64,000 nt of DNA. Source: Spisula solida. Its lineage: Eukaryota; Mollusca; Bivalvia; Venerida; Mactridae. Location: positions 10,676,720 through 10,740,719 of the forward strand of contig OX365950.1 of assembly GCA_947247005.1 (NCBI GenBank), given 5' to 3'. The position numbers were made by a program, and so were the translations under genes. The notes under the pieces are model-generated. The model did no database searches. It had not been told where the DNA came from and saw only the letters and a program-made list of their open reading frames with translations. How positions within the stretch are numbered: the first letter of the stretch is position 1; the number at the start of each line of letters is the position of its first letter. Below are positions 53,376 to 63,884 of the stretch, in pieces.

Positions 53376-53463
53376 AAAAGTGAAGTATTTTTAAGAAGAG
53401 TTAATAACTGAATGCATTTACATTAATCGTAGTATTCAGTGATTTACGATTTTCTATTTTCAG

Positions 53464-53909
53464 GTGCGCAGTATCCGATTGATGACGAAAATAAACGAAC
53501 AAGAACAGCGTACACACGAGGTCAACTTTTAGAATTAGAAAAAGAATTTCATTTTAATAAATACATTTCACGACCAAGAAGAATCGAACTTGCCGCCATG
53601 TTGAATCTTACAGAACGACATATAAAAATCTGGTTCCAAAACCGACGGATGAAATGGAAGAAGGACGAAGCGAAACGTAGACCGAGACCTCTTTCAACAG
53701 GAAGTGCGGAATCCCCACCTAGTCCGAGCAGATCGTCACTTCCGGATTCTCCATGTGAAAGCGAGGCTGATAATAATAACTCAATTCACTCTAAACTTGG
53801 TGCTAATAAAATGGAAATCTCATTATCGGATTTGGATAGCAAGCTTAAACGAGAGGATCATCCAGACACAAAGACGCTAAGTGTTGACCCAAAGACTACC
53901 ACGCATTGA
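53464..53909 (+). CDS. Xlox: Xlox/Pdx ParaHox gene, coding exon 2 (homeodomain and C-terminus)
   Basis: Second and last coding exon, completing codon 181 and encoding residues 182-328, then TGA. The homeodomain spans residues 190-249 and is intact: Q12, L16, F20, R31, W48, F49, Q50, N51 and R53 are in place. It has [12 protein letters not shown], with histidine at homeodomain position 44 where most Antp-class proteins have Q; this is the Xlox/Pdx diagnostic residue. RRMKWKK probably serves also as a nuclear localisation signal. The C-terminus is rich in S, P, D and K, with no domain I recognise. Hox3 was considered; the [15 protein letters not shown] core, H44 and the hexapeptide linker favour Xlox. 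Upstream in-frame sequence from 53439 is intron. Codon use and frame look undamaged, so the gene appears functional. Confidence 0.95.
53490..53669 (+). other. Homeobox (60-residue homeodomain)
   Basis: Homeodomain residues 1-60 start at [10 protein letters not shown] and end at MKWKKDE. The recognition-helix region has the Antp-class I47, Q50, N51, M54 set, predicting TAAT-type binding sites. H44 assigns it to Xlox. The whole domain is on one exon. Confidence 0.96.
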
Positions 53910-54065
53910 AACTATTTTATACGTAATCCGGATGCTTGTTAAATTGACGAATTATAAATTGCTAGTCTCTTTTTTGCTTTACATTGCTAAATGTACGTGT
54001 CATTACCATGTGTTCTTGTTTACAAAACCCCATCTAATGATTATAATGTAAATAATTTGTTTCAT

Positions 54066-54071
54066 AATAAA
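54066..54071 (+). terminator. Candidate Xlox polyadenylation signal AATAAA
   Basis: First canonical AATAAA after the stop codon, 157 bp downstream of it, followed by an A-run. The implied short 3' UTR (53910 to about 54090) is AT-rich and repeat-free. A longer transcript is possible; the next region, 54150-54440, is G+C-richer and repeat-like. Confidence 0.45.
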
Positions 54072-54149
54072 AAAAACATACATACACTTGCTAGCTCTAT
54101 GGAGTAATTCTTATACAAATATTCTGGCAATTACCTCTCCTATACCTTG

Positions 54150-54440
54150 GTCACAAATCCAATCCTAATTTTGAATAATTGAGCCTGAGGCCGAACAGAC
54201 ATCGGTCGGTCATCAGGGCAGGTTCGGACAAAGTCAAGGCGTGGTATATATGTTCATGACCATCCGATGACAGGGACATCTTCGCGCTACGGCTGATTGC
54301 CATCGTATTATCACCTACAAATGCCCGCCCGGCACCTTTTGCCAAGGATGCAATGTCGCACCCGGCATATATACGGTGCTCAGGTGTCGGATACACGGGC
54401 ATCGTTCGGCTTTCGGATGGACATCGACCGACGTTCGGGT
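54150..54440. repeat. G+C-richer block 3' of Xlox, repeat-like
   Basis: 290 bp of higher G+C with partly inverted ends (CCGAACAGACATCGGTCGGT against GACATCGACCGACGTTCGGG) and internal CCATCCGATG words. A minus-strand frame of 83 codons crosses it. It may be a MITE of the TCGGG-rich kind seen at 61 kb, but no second copy was identified. Confidence 0.35.
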
Positions 54441-54868
54441 GACTTATGACCCATGTATCAAATTGAACAATTAGTTTATATGGTAAGGATTAACTGTGAT
54501 TTAATCCAACCCATCAGATACAAGCCATAACAACCCAACACATCCAAAAGTTGTTGATCTGCACCGTCCGAGCAATTTATATTGCAAGATGTCGTTACAT
54601 TTCAATGGGATTTTTAATTTGTGGTTTTACACTGAAATAAAAATACCACATTGAATGCATTTATTTGTTAAATTTGGCAATCAACGATGACACCAATAAT
54701 AAATCGTTAACGACAGAAAAACAATATTGAACTGCTGGAAACAAAAGAACGAATTTCAAAACTAAATTGTGGCTTTCAATTCTCAAAAAATTCATCTCTA
54801 TTTTTTTACATTTGATCTCCAGCAATCCAGGCGCGACTTTTGTTACTTCATGGGTGTGTTGTGTTCTA

Positions 54869-54993
54869 CAGTAAAGTTCCGCTAATAAGAACACTTTGAT
54901 TATTTTGAAATCATGCAAATTTTGCCAGTTGAATGTGGCAAAGTATTAAATTTAGAAAAAATGTCCGCTCGTCTTTTTAGCGGAACTTCACTG
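54869..54993. mobile_element. 125-bp Tc1/mariner-like MITE
   Basis: Termini CAGTAAAGTTCCGCTAATAA and inverted CAGTGAAGTTCCGCTAAAAA, flanked by TA on both sides. CAGT ends plus TA duplication are typical of Tc1/mariner. It lies about 1 kb past the Xlox stop codon. Confidence 0.85.
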
Positions 54994-55137
54994 TATTTTC
55001 AATCATGATTTGCAGTAATGGTTCTTTTATATATATATAAACGTCAATAATATGATACAATTGGGATACGAGACAATATTTCGTTGTTTCAGCATATGGC
55101 TGTTTATGAGGGACATGAATACTATTTAAGTTTGGCT

Positions 55138-56360
55138 TTGTGGCTTGTTCTATGATTAGTGATTGTCCTTGTGACATGTTCTTATGATTGGTGATTGTCC
55201 TTGTGACATGTTCTTATGATTGGTGATTGTCCTTGTGGCATGTTCTTATGATTGGTGATTGTCCTTGTGACATGTTCTTATGGTTAGTGATTGTCCTTGT
55301 GGCATGTTCTTATGATTGGTGATTGCCCTTGTGGCATGTTCTTATGGTTAGTGATTGTCCTTGTGGCATGTTCTTATGATTGGTGATTGCCCTTGTGGCA
55401 TGTTCTTATGGTTAGTGATTGTCCTTGTGGCATGTTCTTATGATTGGTGATTGCCCTTGTGGCATGTTCTTATGATTGGTGATTGTCCTTGTGGCATGTT
55501 CTTATGATTGGTGATTGTCCTTGTGGCATGTTCTTATGATTGGTGATTGTCCTTGTGGCATGTTCTTATGGTTAGTGATTGTCCTTGTGGCATGTTCTTA
55601 TGATTGGTGATTGCCCTTGTGGCATGTTCTTATGGTTAGTGATTGTCCTTGTGACATGTTCTTATGGTTAGTGATTGCCCTTGTGGCATGTTCTTATGAT
55701 TGATGATTGCCCTTGTGGCATGTTCTTATGGTTAGTGATTGTCCTTGTGGCATGTTCTTATGGTTAGTGATTGCCCTTGTGGCATGTTCTTATGATTGGT
55801 GATTGTCCTTGTGGCATGTTTTTATGGTTAGTGATTGTTCTTGTGACATGTTCTTATGATTAGTGATTGCCCTTGTGTCATGTTCTTGTGATTAGAGGTT
55901 TTCCGTGTGGCATGTCCTTGTGATTAGCGATTGTCCTTGTGGTATGTTCTTATGATTAGTGATTGTCCTTGTGCCATGTTCTTATGATTAGTGATTGCCC
56001 TTGTGGCATGTTCTTGTGATTAGAGGTTTTCCGTGTGGCATGTCCTTGTGATTAGCGATTGTCCTTGTGGCATGTTCTTATGATTAGTGATTGCCCTTGT
56101 GGCATGTTCTTATGATTAGTGATTGCCCTTGTGGCATGTTCTTGTGATTAGAGGTTTCCGTGTGGCATGTCCTTGTGATTAGTGATTGTCCGTGTGGCTT
56201 GTTTTAGTGATTAGAGGTTGTCTTTGTGGCTTGTCCTTATGATTAGAGGTTGTCATGTTGATAAGCGATTGTCCTTGTGGCATGTCCTTGTGATTAGTGA
56301 TTGTTATTGTGGCCTTGTTCTTATGATTAGTGGTTGTCCTTGTGATATGTGATTGCCCTT
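55138..56360. repeat. Minisatellite C, 32-bp unit, about 38 copies, with higher-order structure
   Basis: The unit is GATTGGTGATTGTCCTTGTG followed by GCATGTTCTTAT. Variants alternate: GGTTAGTGATTGTCC and GATTGGTGATTGCCC recur as a 64-bp dimer (GGTTAG at 55282, 55346, 55410). Farther on a 128-bp tetramer marked by ATTAGAGGTTT recurs at 55891, 56019 and 56147. The last 200 bp are strongly degenerate. No long frame is open. Confidence 0.95.
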
Positions 56361-56509
56361 GTGGTTTTGTTCTTGGCTGCTGGGTCTTGTTCTTGAGATT
56401 GTTTGCCTGTTCGAAGCGACAGGCGATCGGAGTGGGATGTCGTGTTTTTGTAGCTGTTCAGCCTTTCGTGATCTGCTGTTTCTGATTAGTGCTGCCGTTC
56501 CTGTACGAT
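56361..56509 (+). repeat. Family D terminus, locus 9, abutting minisatellite C
   Basis: After the array come GATCTGCTGTTTCTGATTAG and TGCTGCCGTTCCTGTACGAT, a diverged inverse of the family D end. This links the third minisatellite to the same family. Confidence 0.6.
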
Positions 56510-56795
56510 GCTTATTATATTGTGTTGATTTCCAAAGAGTAACTTTATTATCAACTGATAACATTTCATATTTCTATCATAATAATTATGTTTGGCCATT
56601 TAGAAAGAGCCATGATTACAAATCATGATTAGGATTGGGGCAAAACAACACGCCCCTGCTGACGACCCTGTTTGTTTTCGATGACAACTTGGAAGTGTAA
56701 TGCTTTTAGAAAGATATATTATGCATTTCCACACTTTTATTTCTTTTAACTTAAAAAATCCCTTTTTGTATTCGCATTGGCTTTAACTTTAGAAA

Positions 56796-57094
56796 TGCTA
56801 CGGTCACAAAGCTCGTACGATATCCGTACGAATTTATCAACTCGTAAGAGTTCACAAATTTTGAAATCCTAACGGTTTTTGTATGTTCGTAGCGTCTGGT
56901 CACAGCTCGTACGGACTACGAACGGTCTATAGAGATGCACTTGAATGATATCCGTACGATGCTCGTATGAGTTAAGAGTATCCGTACGATGCTCGTACGA
57001 GTCTTCGGTGTGCGTACGGGCTCCGTTTGCTGTTTGCCAAAATCAACTCGTACGGAGCTCGTAAGGAGCTCGTAGAGCAAATGTGACCTTAGCG
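56796..57094 (+). mobile_element. CGTACG-rich element, copy 3
   Basis: 299 bp, collinear with 8368-8658. Left end TGCTACGGTCACAAAGCTCG, right end (reverse complement) CGCTAAGGTCACATTTGC. At least a dozen CGTACG or near-CGTACG words are spread through it. Confidence 0.72.
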
Positions 57095-57492
57095 TTATTA
57101 GAATTATTGTACTGGAAATGCAAGTGAAAATATCCCTTTATGTCGCATTATTACGTGACAAAACTTCAACCAAGTAACACAAATACAATACTGTGCTAGT
57201 TTTGTCAATTATTAATGTGACATCGAGATGTATTATCACTTGTATTTTCCTCACTATGGTTCTAACTACGAATGTTTAGCCAATATAATTACAAAATGGA
57301 TGACATATTTAAATTGTTCAGATTGGCATAGTATATCTTTAATATATCTTCGACGCGCATAATTATAGAGATTTTTCTGTATGGCATGGCCGTAGTCATT
57401 GCTGCACGTACGTAATAATCTAGGCTGTCCATTCCAGAAATCGTAATCTGATTATCGGGATGACAACTACCAACTGCACTATATGTGGAATA

Positions 57493-57741
57493 TATCTGGC
57501 TTAGAACTAGAAGGTCGTAAGTACATTCATAATTTTGAGATAACAAGAACAAACTGTCGGAACACTATTCTTTACGTATGGAAAAACAAGGTGTTTTAAC
57601 TACAGTTTGGTCAACATGACCATTTCCGATTTTCATGAACATAAGCTCATCAGAAGCGCATTGTTATGCAAAATCCAAATATGTATCGGTCTTATAAGGT
57701 CGTAAAAAGCACTTACGACCTTCTAATTCTAGGCCAGCGAT
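57493..57741. mobile_element. MITE, AAGGTCGTAAGTGC family, copy 2
   Basis: The right end, inverted, reads ATCGCTGGCCTAGAATTAGA then AGGTCGTAAGTGC; the left end is the shortened TCTGGCTTAGAACTAGAAGG. Collinear with 20151-20379. Together the two copies show that the complete terminus is at least 33 bp. Confidence 0.75.
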
Positions 57742-58355
57742 ATTTGTTCCTTTCACTAATATTGTGATGATAGGTAGAACTACGTACCACCGGCAAACCA
57801 GCGGAATAGTTTAGTAATTTACAAATTTCCAAAATTTGGTTGTGTTATGAACCTATAACTGTGAGTGATAGAGGGTTTGTCGTAAGGGACGCCGCAACCA
57901 CACGGGCAGCGACTCCCCTCCCCTCCCAGGAAAATACAAGGAAAACACTGGCATCAATTTTTTATCACATGCATGCATAACAACGAATAAATGCATATAG
58001 TTCCTGTTTACACAATTAATCAAGGAATCCGGGTGAAACATTAGTGAAAACAGGAAAAATATGTTATCCTTTTCCGTAATAATATTTACTTTATTTATTT
58101 AAAAAAGACTAAAACTGCCAATACTGGTATGTTATAACCACTGTAAATAAATAAATAAATGAAAACATCAAAAATATTTCCTGTATAAATATATAAACAA
58201 CCATGAACATCATTGATTTTCAGATACTTTTATAAGAAATAGAATAAATGTCCACATTAACAAACAGTATAGTACATTCTTCATTTCAGTGTTGTAATCA
58301 GTTGCAATATAACATCCTTTTATTTCTTTATGATAATATGCACATTTAAGAAACT

Positions 58356-58522
58356 ATACAGTGTGCCATTCATTGTAAGAAGCTGTACTTAGTCTAGTAT
58401 GTAGAGTAACTGTTACTTGAAATATCATTTTTTGGGACAGTGCGTTCTATGTCTGTTCTTTGTGTGAGTGACTTTGCGTTGCCGCCATTTCTGTATTACT
58501 TCGGATTGTCTGTGCATGTACA
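58356..58522 (+). repeat. Dispersed repeat, copy 2 (first copy at 6716-6870)
   Basis: Collinear words listed for 6716-6870 recur here (CAGTGTGCCATTCATTG, TTGAAATATCATTTTTTGGG, GCGTTCTATGTCTG). Type unknown. Confidence 0.6.
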
Positions 58523-61032
58523 GTTTTTAATGTATTAATTTATATAATTGGCACCAGTAGTTTGTTTTGCTAGTACGTCATAAAATATCAAAATGGCAGC
58601 ATGAACAATTTTATTTTCGATTGAAAATAATCGACATTATTTCATTCCAATTAGGACAACCCAGTCACATTATCCAGGGCATCAATCAAGAATTTACACA
58701 CTCAGACATTTATGTTATCTTACCTTATCTTACAAACACACCATCTCAACAACTACACGAGTAGACTACAGCACAGAAGGCATGGGAAAAGCTTGAAAGA
58801 CACCACAATCAGAGATATGTTTATTAACCGTTTGCAACCATTTAATTTGTTTATGTTTACGCTTAAGGTTTGTTTTTCAACTATTGGCTGATATGTACGA
58901 GAGGTGCCCCATTCCGATTTGAACAGAGTTTAACATCCAATATTTCCTTGCAAACACAATATATTTGCATCGTGTTGAGTTATGTGCCTGGTAAAATATA
59001 CACTCATTGTTTGCAAATTAAATTGCAATATGGTTTGAACCGAAAACAGCCCTTGTGTAGAAGGTCTCAGACTGGTGTTTGGCTTTTTAAGGCCAAAGAA
59101 GCACTCAGAAGGTATCCCATGTCTCGTCAAAATAACGGTATGTTGCATATTCGTACCAATTGTTGTATGCTATCTAGGGCTATAATCCATATAAACCGAA
59201 AAATGGACTTTAGCAAAGATAGGAGTATCCACCGAAACTGTCAATGAGTTCACTTCGAAAATTATACATGCGGAACAAATCGGTGTTCACCCGCTCAGTA
59301 CCACAAGATAAACATGATACAAGAGACATTATCACTGTGAAATATACCGTAAAAGAACAGACTGCTATATGAGAAATGTTTACGAGGCTACCCGTAAGTT
59401 GACATTGGTTAAGCTTCATATGTTTGCGGTCGATAGCATGGTATGTACTGGTGTTTGTTATACTGGTAAATAGGCCAGTCATTCTAGCCCAAAAATGGCC
59501 TTAACCTAGACAAAATTGCAAAAGTTTTGTTTTGAGTATTTTTAAGTTTTTTAATGTCTAAACTATTACCTGGAAAAAATCCCCTGTCCAGAAAGTTGCG
59601 GAAGTACCTTAAAAAGCGATTTTAGGAAGGTCACTATACTTTTCATAATTTTATTCTATGAAAATTTGGGTATAACATTTTATCAGTATTGTAATGCTAT
59701 ACACACACACTGGTTAAACTGTCAAACCATGTTGTTAATAAAAGGAATTTACAAGCAAAATATTTTCAATAAACCACTTATTTCAATTTTTAAGCAAATA
59801 ATGTGAAAATGAAGGGGTAGATTTACCCCACCCACTTTTCAGAAAATTTGATAATTATTTTTGTACCATAAAACATGAATTGATTTCTTTATTTTGGGTA
59901 AACATATCTAAATGAGAGTATTTTATAAGTCATCAACTGATAAACATGCATCAGGATCTTAATTTGACCCACATACGTGTGTCCATCTGTTTGTCTGTAA
60001 GTGCTTCGGTCAGTCATGCTCATCCGTGAAGAAATCTTTATTATATGATTAAGTAAAATAACTTCCATGGTGTCGTTATTAAACATAGAATGTGGAGAGG
60101 GGCCTGTAAGGGACTAGTAATGAGATAGTGAATAATATTCCATATCTATATTATGACAAAAATCGCGGTTGCTATGGAAACGAAAATGGTGAAAACATCA
60201 CATTTTCTTGCATAAATCGAAATTTTGATTGAAACGTTTATGAGAACTGGATTATTAACAGAGAATAATGTAGGAATAATGCACATCATTGTATTGTTTG
60301 AATTTCACTAACTCTTTTGCTGATATGGTAGCACAAACTTCTATTTCACTATTTAAGCTTTTTATTCGATTTGTTTAATGTATCGTCACGTAGGTAAATT
60401 CCGGGCTATTATAATATAATGTATGTTTGTGATGCCTCGGAACTTATGAAGTGCAATCACAAGTCGGAGTTCCTTTTGCAATGAAGTTCGTTTATGTCAT
60501 AATAAATATACCAGTAATATACAAACACCAAAGTAGATTGAATGTATCTGACGTTTTATTAATATCATAATAAGGTTATGTTAGCAAATTATGACATTAT
60601 GAAGTTGGACAAAGCAAAGATTACGTTTGAGCTATAAAAATATAAAAAACAACATGGTTAACTGATACTAGTCTACAGGGGGTATGGCTATAGTCAGGCA
60701 GTTAGCTTCCTTGGTAACGTCGCAACAATTTTTAAAGACCGGTACAGGAATTTCAACGTTTTGAATCAGTAAAACAAATTTATCAGTGATGTTTTAGTAC
60801 AAAACTGACCGTATCTGTAGATTTGTTTGGATGTAGCAGGTCTGTAGCAGACAATTTTTGAAAATGATGCGTTTGTCGGGACTAACATTTAATGCAGGTC
60901 TGCGTTCAACCAAAACATGTATGCCCTAGACACAGGGGGTGCGAAATGTCTAATTCATCAAGAACAGGATCGCATCTACCAACAACAACCGCGATTGCTG
61001 CATGGACAGCAGTTTTTAAAATAACGCGAAAC
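58523..61032. other. Non-coding DNA 3' of Xlox
   Basis: The phrase CCAGTCATTCTAG..CCTAGACAAAATTGC at 59474-59515 recurs inverted at 63413-63457, suggesting another dispersed repeat. Otherwise nothing recognised. Confidence 0.4.
58870..59247 (+). other. Weak 125-codon ORF, unrecognised
   Basis: One of the longest open frames outside Xlox, without domain, signal or repeat homology that I can see. The middle (RRSQTGVWLFKAKEALRRYP) is mildly protein-like, the rest is not. Probably chance. Confidence 0.12.
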
Positions 61033-61480
61033 ATCGCCGATGTGTCGGGAAACCTCTGGGATGCCTCGAATAATTCTTTTTATCGCGGAAGCATCCCCGA
61101 TCACTCCCCGAGGTTCTGGGTACCTTGTGAATGCCTCCTCGGGATATTCCCGAGTTTGGGGGATGCCTACCCGAGATGTTCCCGACATGACATCGTGAGT
61201 ACATCGGGTAAAAATTAATTCATACATTGAAATTCCCCGATGTACTTGCGATCTGACTTAATGTCTCAAAACTTCCCGAAGTTTCCCCGATACATCGGGG
61301 AGCATCCATCAGACATCGGTGAACCTCCTGATGTCAATCGGCAATACATCCCGAAGCAGTTAGACCAACGCATGAAGTCGGGAATACATCGGGAGTTCGT
61401 CTGATGCCTCCCGATTCACAAGTTGTTTCGAGACTGCCCCGAAGCTTCCCAAAGACCACGAGGATCATGCTGTCGAAGTC
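61033..61480. repeat. TCGGG/CCCGA-rich block
   Basis: About 17 occurrences of CCCGA or TCGGG in some 420 bp, often as ACATCGGG or CCCCGATG, in sharp contrast to AT-rich flanks. Frames are open on both strands over part of it, a by-product of composition. Probably a MITE-like element built from clustered motifs; no clear terminal repeats identified. Confidence 0.6.
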
Positions 61481-61765
61481 TACCGAAGCTAATTTATGTA
61501 CATCGCCGACGCAAAAAAAGCTCAGTGGGACCTAGGCTTTAACTGTCACACCTGGATAACATTTCAGTTAAAAAGGTGAGGGTACTCACATTAAACGTTG
61601 TTTACACCAGCGTTGTTTAGCGTTTCAAAGGTATAAACAAGAGCTGTCCATGAACAGCGCGCTCCTATATTCTCAGTGGCATGCTAGGGTAGTATAATCA
61701 TTATATATTCAAAACAAAATTCTTCGTAGATGCAACAGTTCCCTCTTCTGTGTAGAGGTTGCGCC

Positions 61766-61884
61766 TTGTATGTATTTTTTGTTTTCTGTGCTCGGTTGGT
61801 TCAGTTGGGCATCGTGCCTTGTTTGTTTTTCATGATTTCTGAGCTCGGCTGGTTAAGTTGAGTGCTGCCTTTCCTGTCTGATTT
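61766..61884 (+). repeat. Family D, locus 10, two half-copies
   Basis: TTTTCTGTGCTCGGTTGGTT, then GGGCATCGTGCCTTGTTTGT (one monomer like A), then TTTCTGAGCTCGGCTGG and GAGTGCTGCCTTTCCTGTCT. The subterminal segment is repeated on both sides of one monomer. Confidence 0.7.
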
Positions 61885-61914
61885 AATACTATATTTTTCT
61901 AAGATAACTTGATC

Positions 61915-63070
61915 AAACTGCTTGACAGAGTTACCTACTCATGTGAATCTCATGGTGTCATGATGATGAACAAGTATGCAAAGTATCAAAGCAGTATGTC
62001 AATGCAATTTGAATATATTACAGGTTACAAACCTTTTATCTAGACTTTAAGATTTGCATTTCTAAGCCCAAGATGGGGTATACTTTCAACAAAATGCTTG
62101 ATAAAGTTACCTAACTCTGTGTATGGGTTAGTGTACATGATGGTGAACAAGTATACAAAGTACCAAAGCAATATGTCACTCCGCTTTGAAAATATTTGAT
62201 GCTAATACTTGTACCTAAACTTTAACATTTGCATTTCTTTGTCAACAAAAAGCTTGATTGATAGAGAATAATAGGTCAGTGCCGTGGATGAAAAAGTTTA
62301 TCTGGCAAGACGGAGAAATTTATCGAGTGAGCCTAGCCGGATAAACTTTTACTTCATTCACGGCACTAACCTATTATACTATTTATCCAGTCGCTTAATC
62401 TGCTCAGTAAGGGAATCAAACTCGGGGCTATACTGTTACTCTTTCATTAACTAGCGCACAACGTCACGTTCGTTCCGTGACGTCACGATACACAACGACG
62501 TCGGACATCTTGATAGACGTCGTGTAGACGCAGGTAAGTCGAAGAAAAAAACCGATCAACCACCAGCTCATTTAGGATAGGAAAACCTCACCCTCGGTCA
62601 CGGAAATGCAACCGGCGACTCTCATATAAGAAGAAGTCTGTCAGATCATGTGGTAAGGTGACGGATTATCACTAGTCACATGACCAGGTGACCGATTATA
62701 GCTAAGTTTAATCGGCACCCCTTTAACTCGCAGATTTTGCCGGAAGTGACTGGATAAAGCTCCCTACCCGCGGGTATGGGTTGGTGTTATAATGGTGAGC
62801 AAGTATGCAAAGTATCAAAGAAATATGTCTATGCACTTTGAAGATATTCGAGGTTTAAGAAATTGTACCTATACTTTAGCATTTGCATTAAGTTGAACAA
62901 AGGGGAATAATTTCAACAAAATGCTTGATAGAGTTACCTACTCCTGTGTACAAGTTGGGGTCATGATGGTGAACAAGTATACAAAGTATCAAAACAATAT
63001 GGCAAAGGACTTCGAAAATATAAGAGAGTACCTGTTCCTGTACGTCAAAATTAGTGCAAATAGTAGATCC
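61915..63070. repeat. Tandem repeat, four units of about 155-175 bp, interrupted
   Basis: Each unit carries ACAAAATGCTTGATAAAGTT, TACCTACTC, ATGATGGTGAACAAGTATAC and AAAGTATCAAAGCAATATG in order. Unit starts are near 61915, 62088, 62243 and 62913. Unit 3 is split by the element at 62256-62758. Units are 70-85% similar by eye. Confidence 0.8.
62256..62758. mobile_element. Palindrome-plus-segment element inserted in tandem unit 3
   Basis: A palindrome (62268-62378, arms ATAATAGGTCAGTGCCGTGG and inverse) is followed by about 370 bp bounded by TTTATCCAGTCGCTT and its inverse AAGTGACTGGATAAA. The segment has clustered ACGTCA motifs, including TGACGTCA at 62478. The architecture parallels 46103-46523. 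Confidence 0.7.
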
Positions 63071-63884
63071 AAGTATAAATTTTAATTTTTTCGACACACG
63101 GCTTCCCATAGTCGGGGAAAAATATCACGTGACCTTGTTTGAATATGTCTTTAAAATGTTTTAATTTGTTTATATATGGAGAATTTCAATGTTTTACTAT
63201 AGTTTGCATTGTGTGAAATTTGAATTTGTTAATATGTAACATTTCATGTCGTCATAAACACAAGTATGGGACGCCGTTTTACATGAATTACTTTGCGCAT
63301 TTTCCGAAAAACTGTCTTCATCAAATGCAAGAAAACGGCGATGTCTATCGATGGGGATTTTTTTCTGTGACTATATGGGACAACACTCTTCACAAATATG
63401 TTCAAAGAAATTCTTTTGCAATTTTGTCTAGGTTAAAACCTAGAATGACTGGACTAAAAGGGGAACTCATGTTTATCCTCAAAAGGGTCAAACGTGAGTG
63501 CATTAGTGCATGACTTTTGTGTTTATTAGGTTCAAAAACGTATTTGGACAAAATATTTACCGCACCTCTTTCTGGGATAAAATGCACAGAACATGGTATT
63601 TGGTCAAGAAGCAGCTTCAAATCCCACCACAAATACACCATTAAGAAACTTACAAACACGAGTATGACGTGTATTACATCAGAATAGTAAATTCCAAAGT
63701 CTAACGATCCTGTACCCGTAGACTTTTAAATCTTTGGAATATCGCAGCGTTGATTCCGTTTTTTTGGTCTTAAAAAGGCCAAAAAACAAAAACCCTACAA
63801 ATGTGTTGCTTTTAGTGCTACACATGTAACTTAATTGCAAATATAATAAACACTGAGTTTACATGTTGCAAAGGCAGTTATAAT

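Larger units (their letters stand above)
23601..53463 (+). other. Xlox intron, phase 1, 29,863 bp
   Basis: Donor GTAATT follows CCAG; the acceptor is TTTTCTATTTTCAG before GTGCGCAG. Joining 23600 to 53464 gives codon GGT (Gly181) and an uninterrupted frame [14 protein letters not shown] across the junction, as in Xlox/Pdx proteins. The position, between hexapeptide and homeodomain, is that of the single coding intron of vertebrate Pdx1 (family knowledge). The intron is full of transposon-derived sequence, listed separately. No other confident gene was found inside it; 37743-38015 (minus strand) is the best candidate for a nested coding fragment. Confidence 0.9.

Noticed and set aside
53490..53669. 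Hox3 or another Hox identity for the homeobox
   Set aside because: Histidine at homeodomain position 44, the [15 protein letters not shown] core and the FPWMKTTKSHA linker point to Xlox/Pdx.
60892..61227. ORFs on both strands over the G+C-rich block
   Set aside because: Open frames on both strands follow from the TCGGG/CCCGA motif composition; no protein features.
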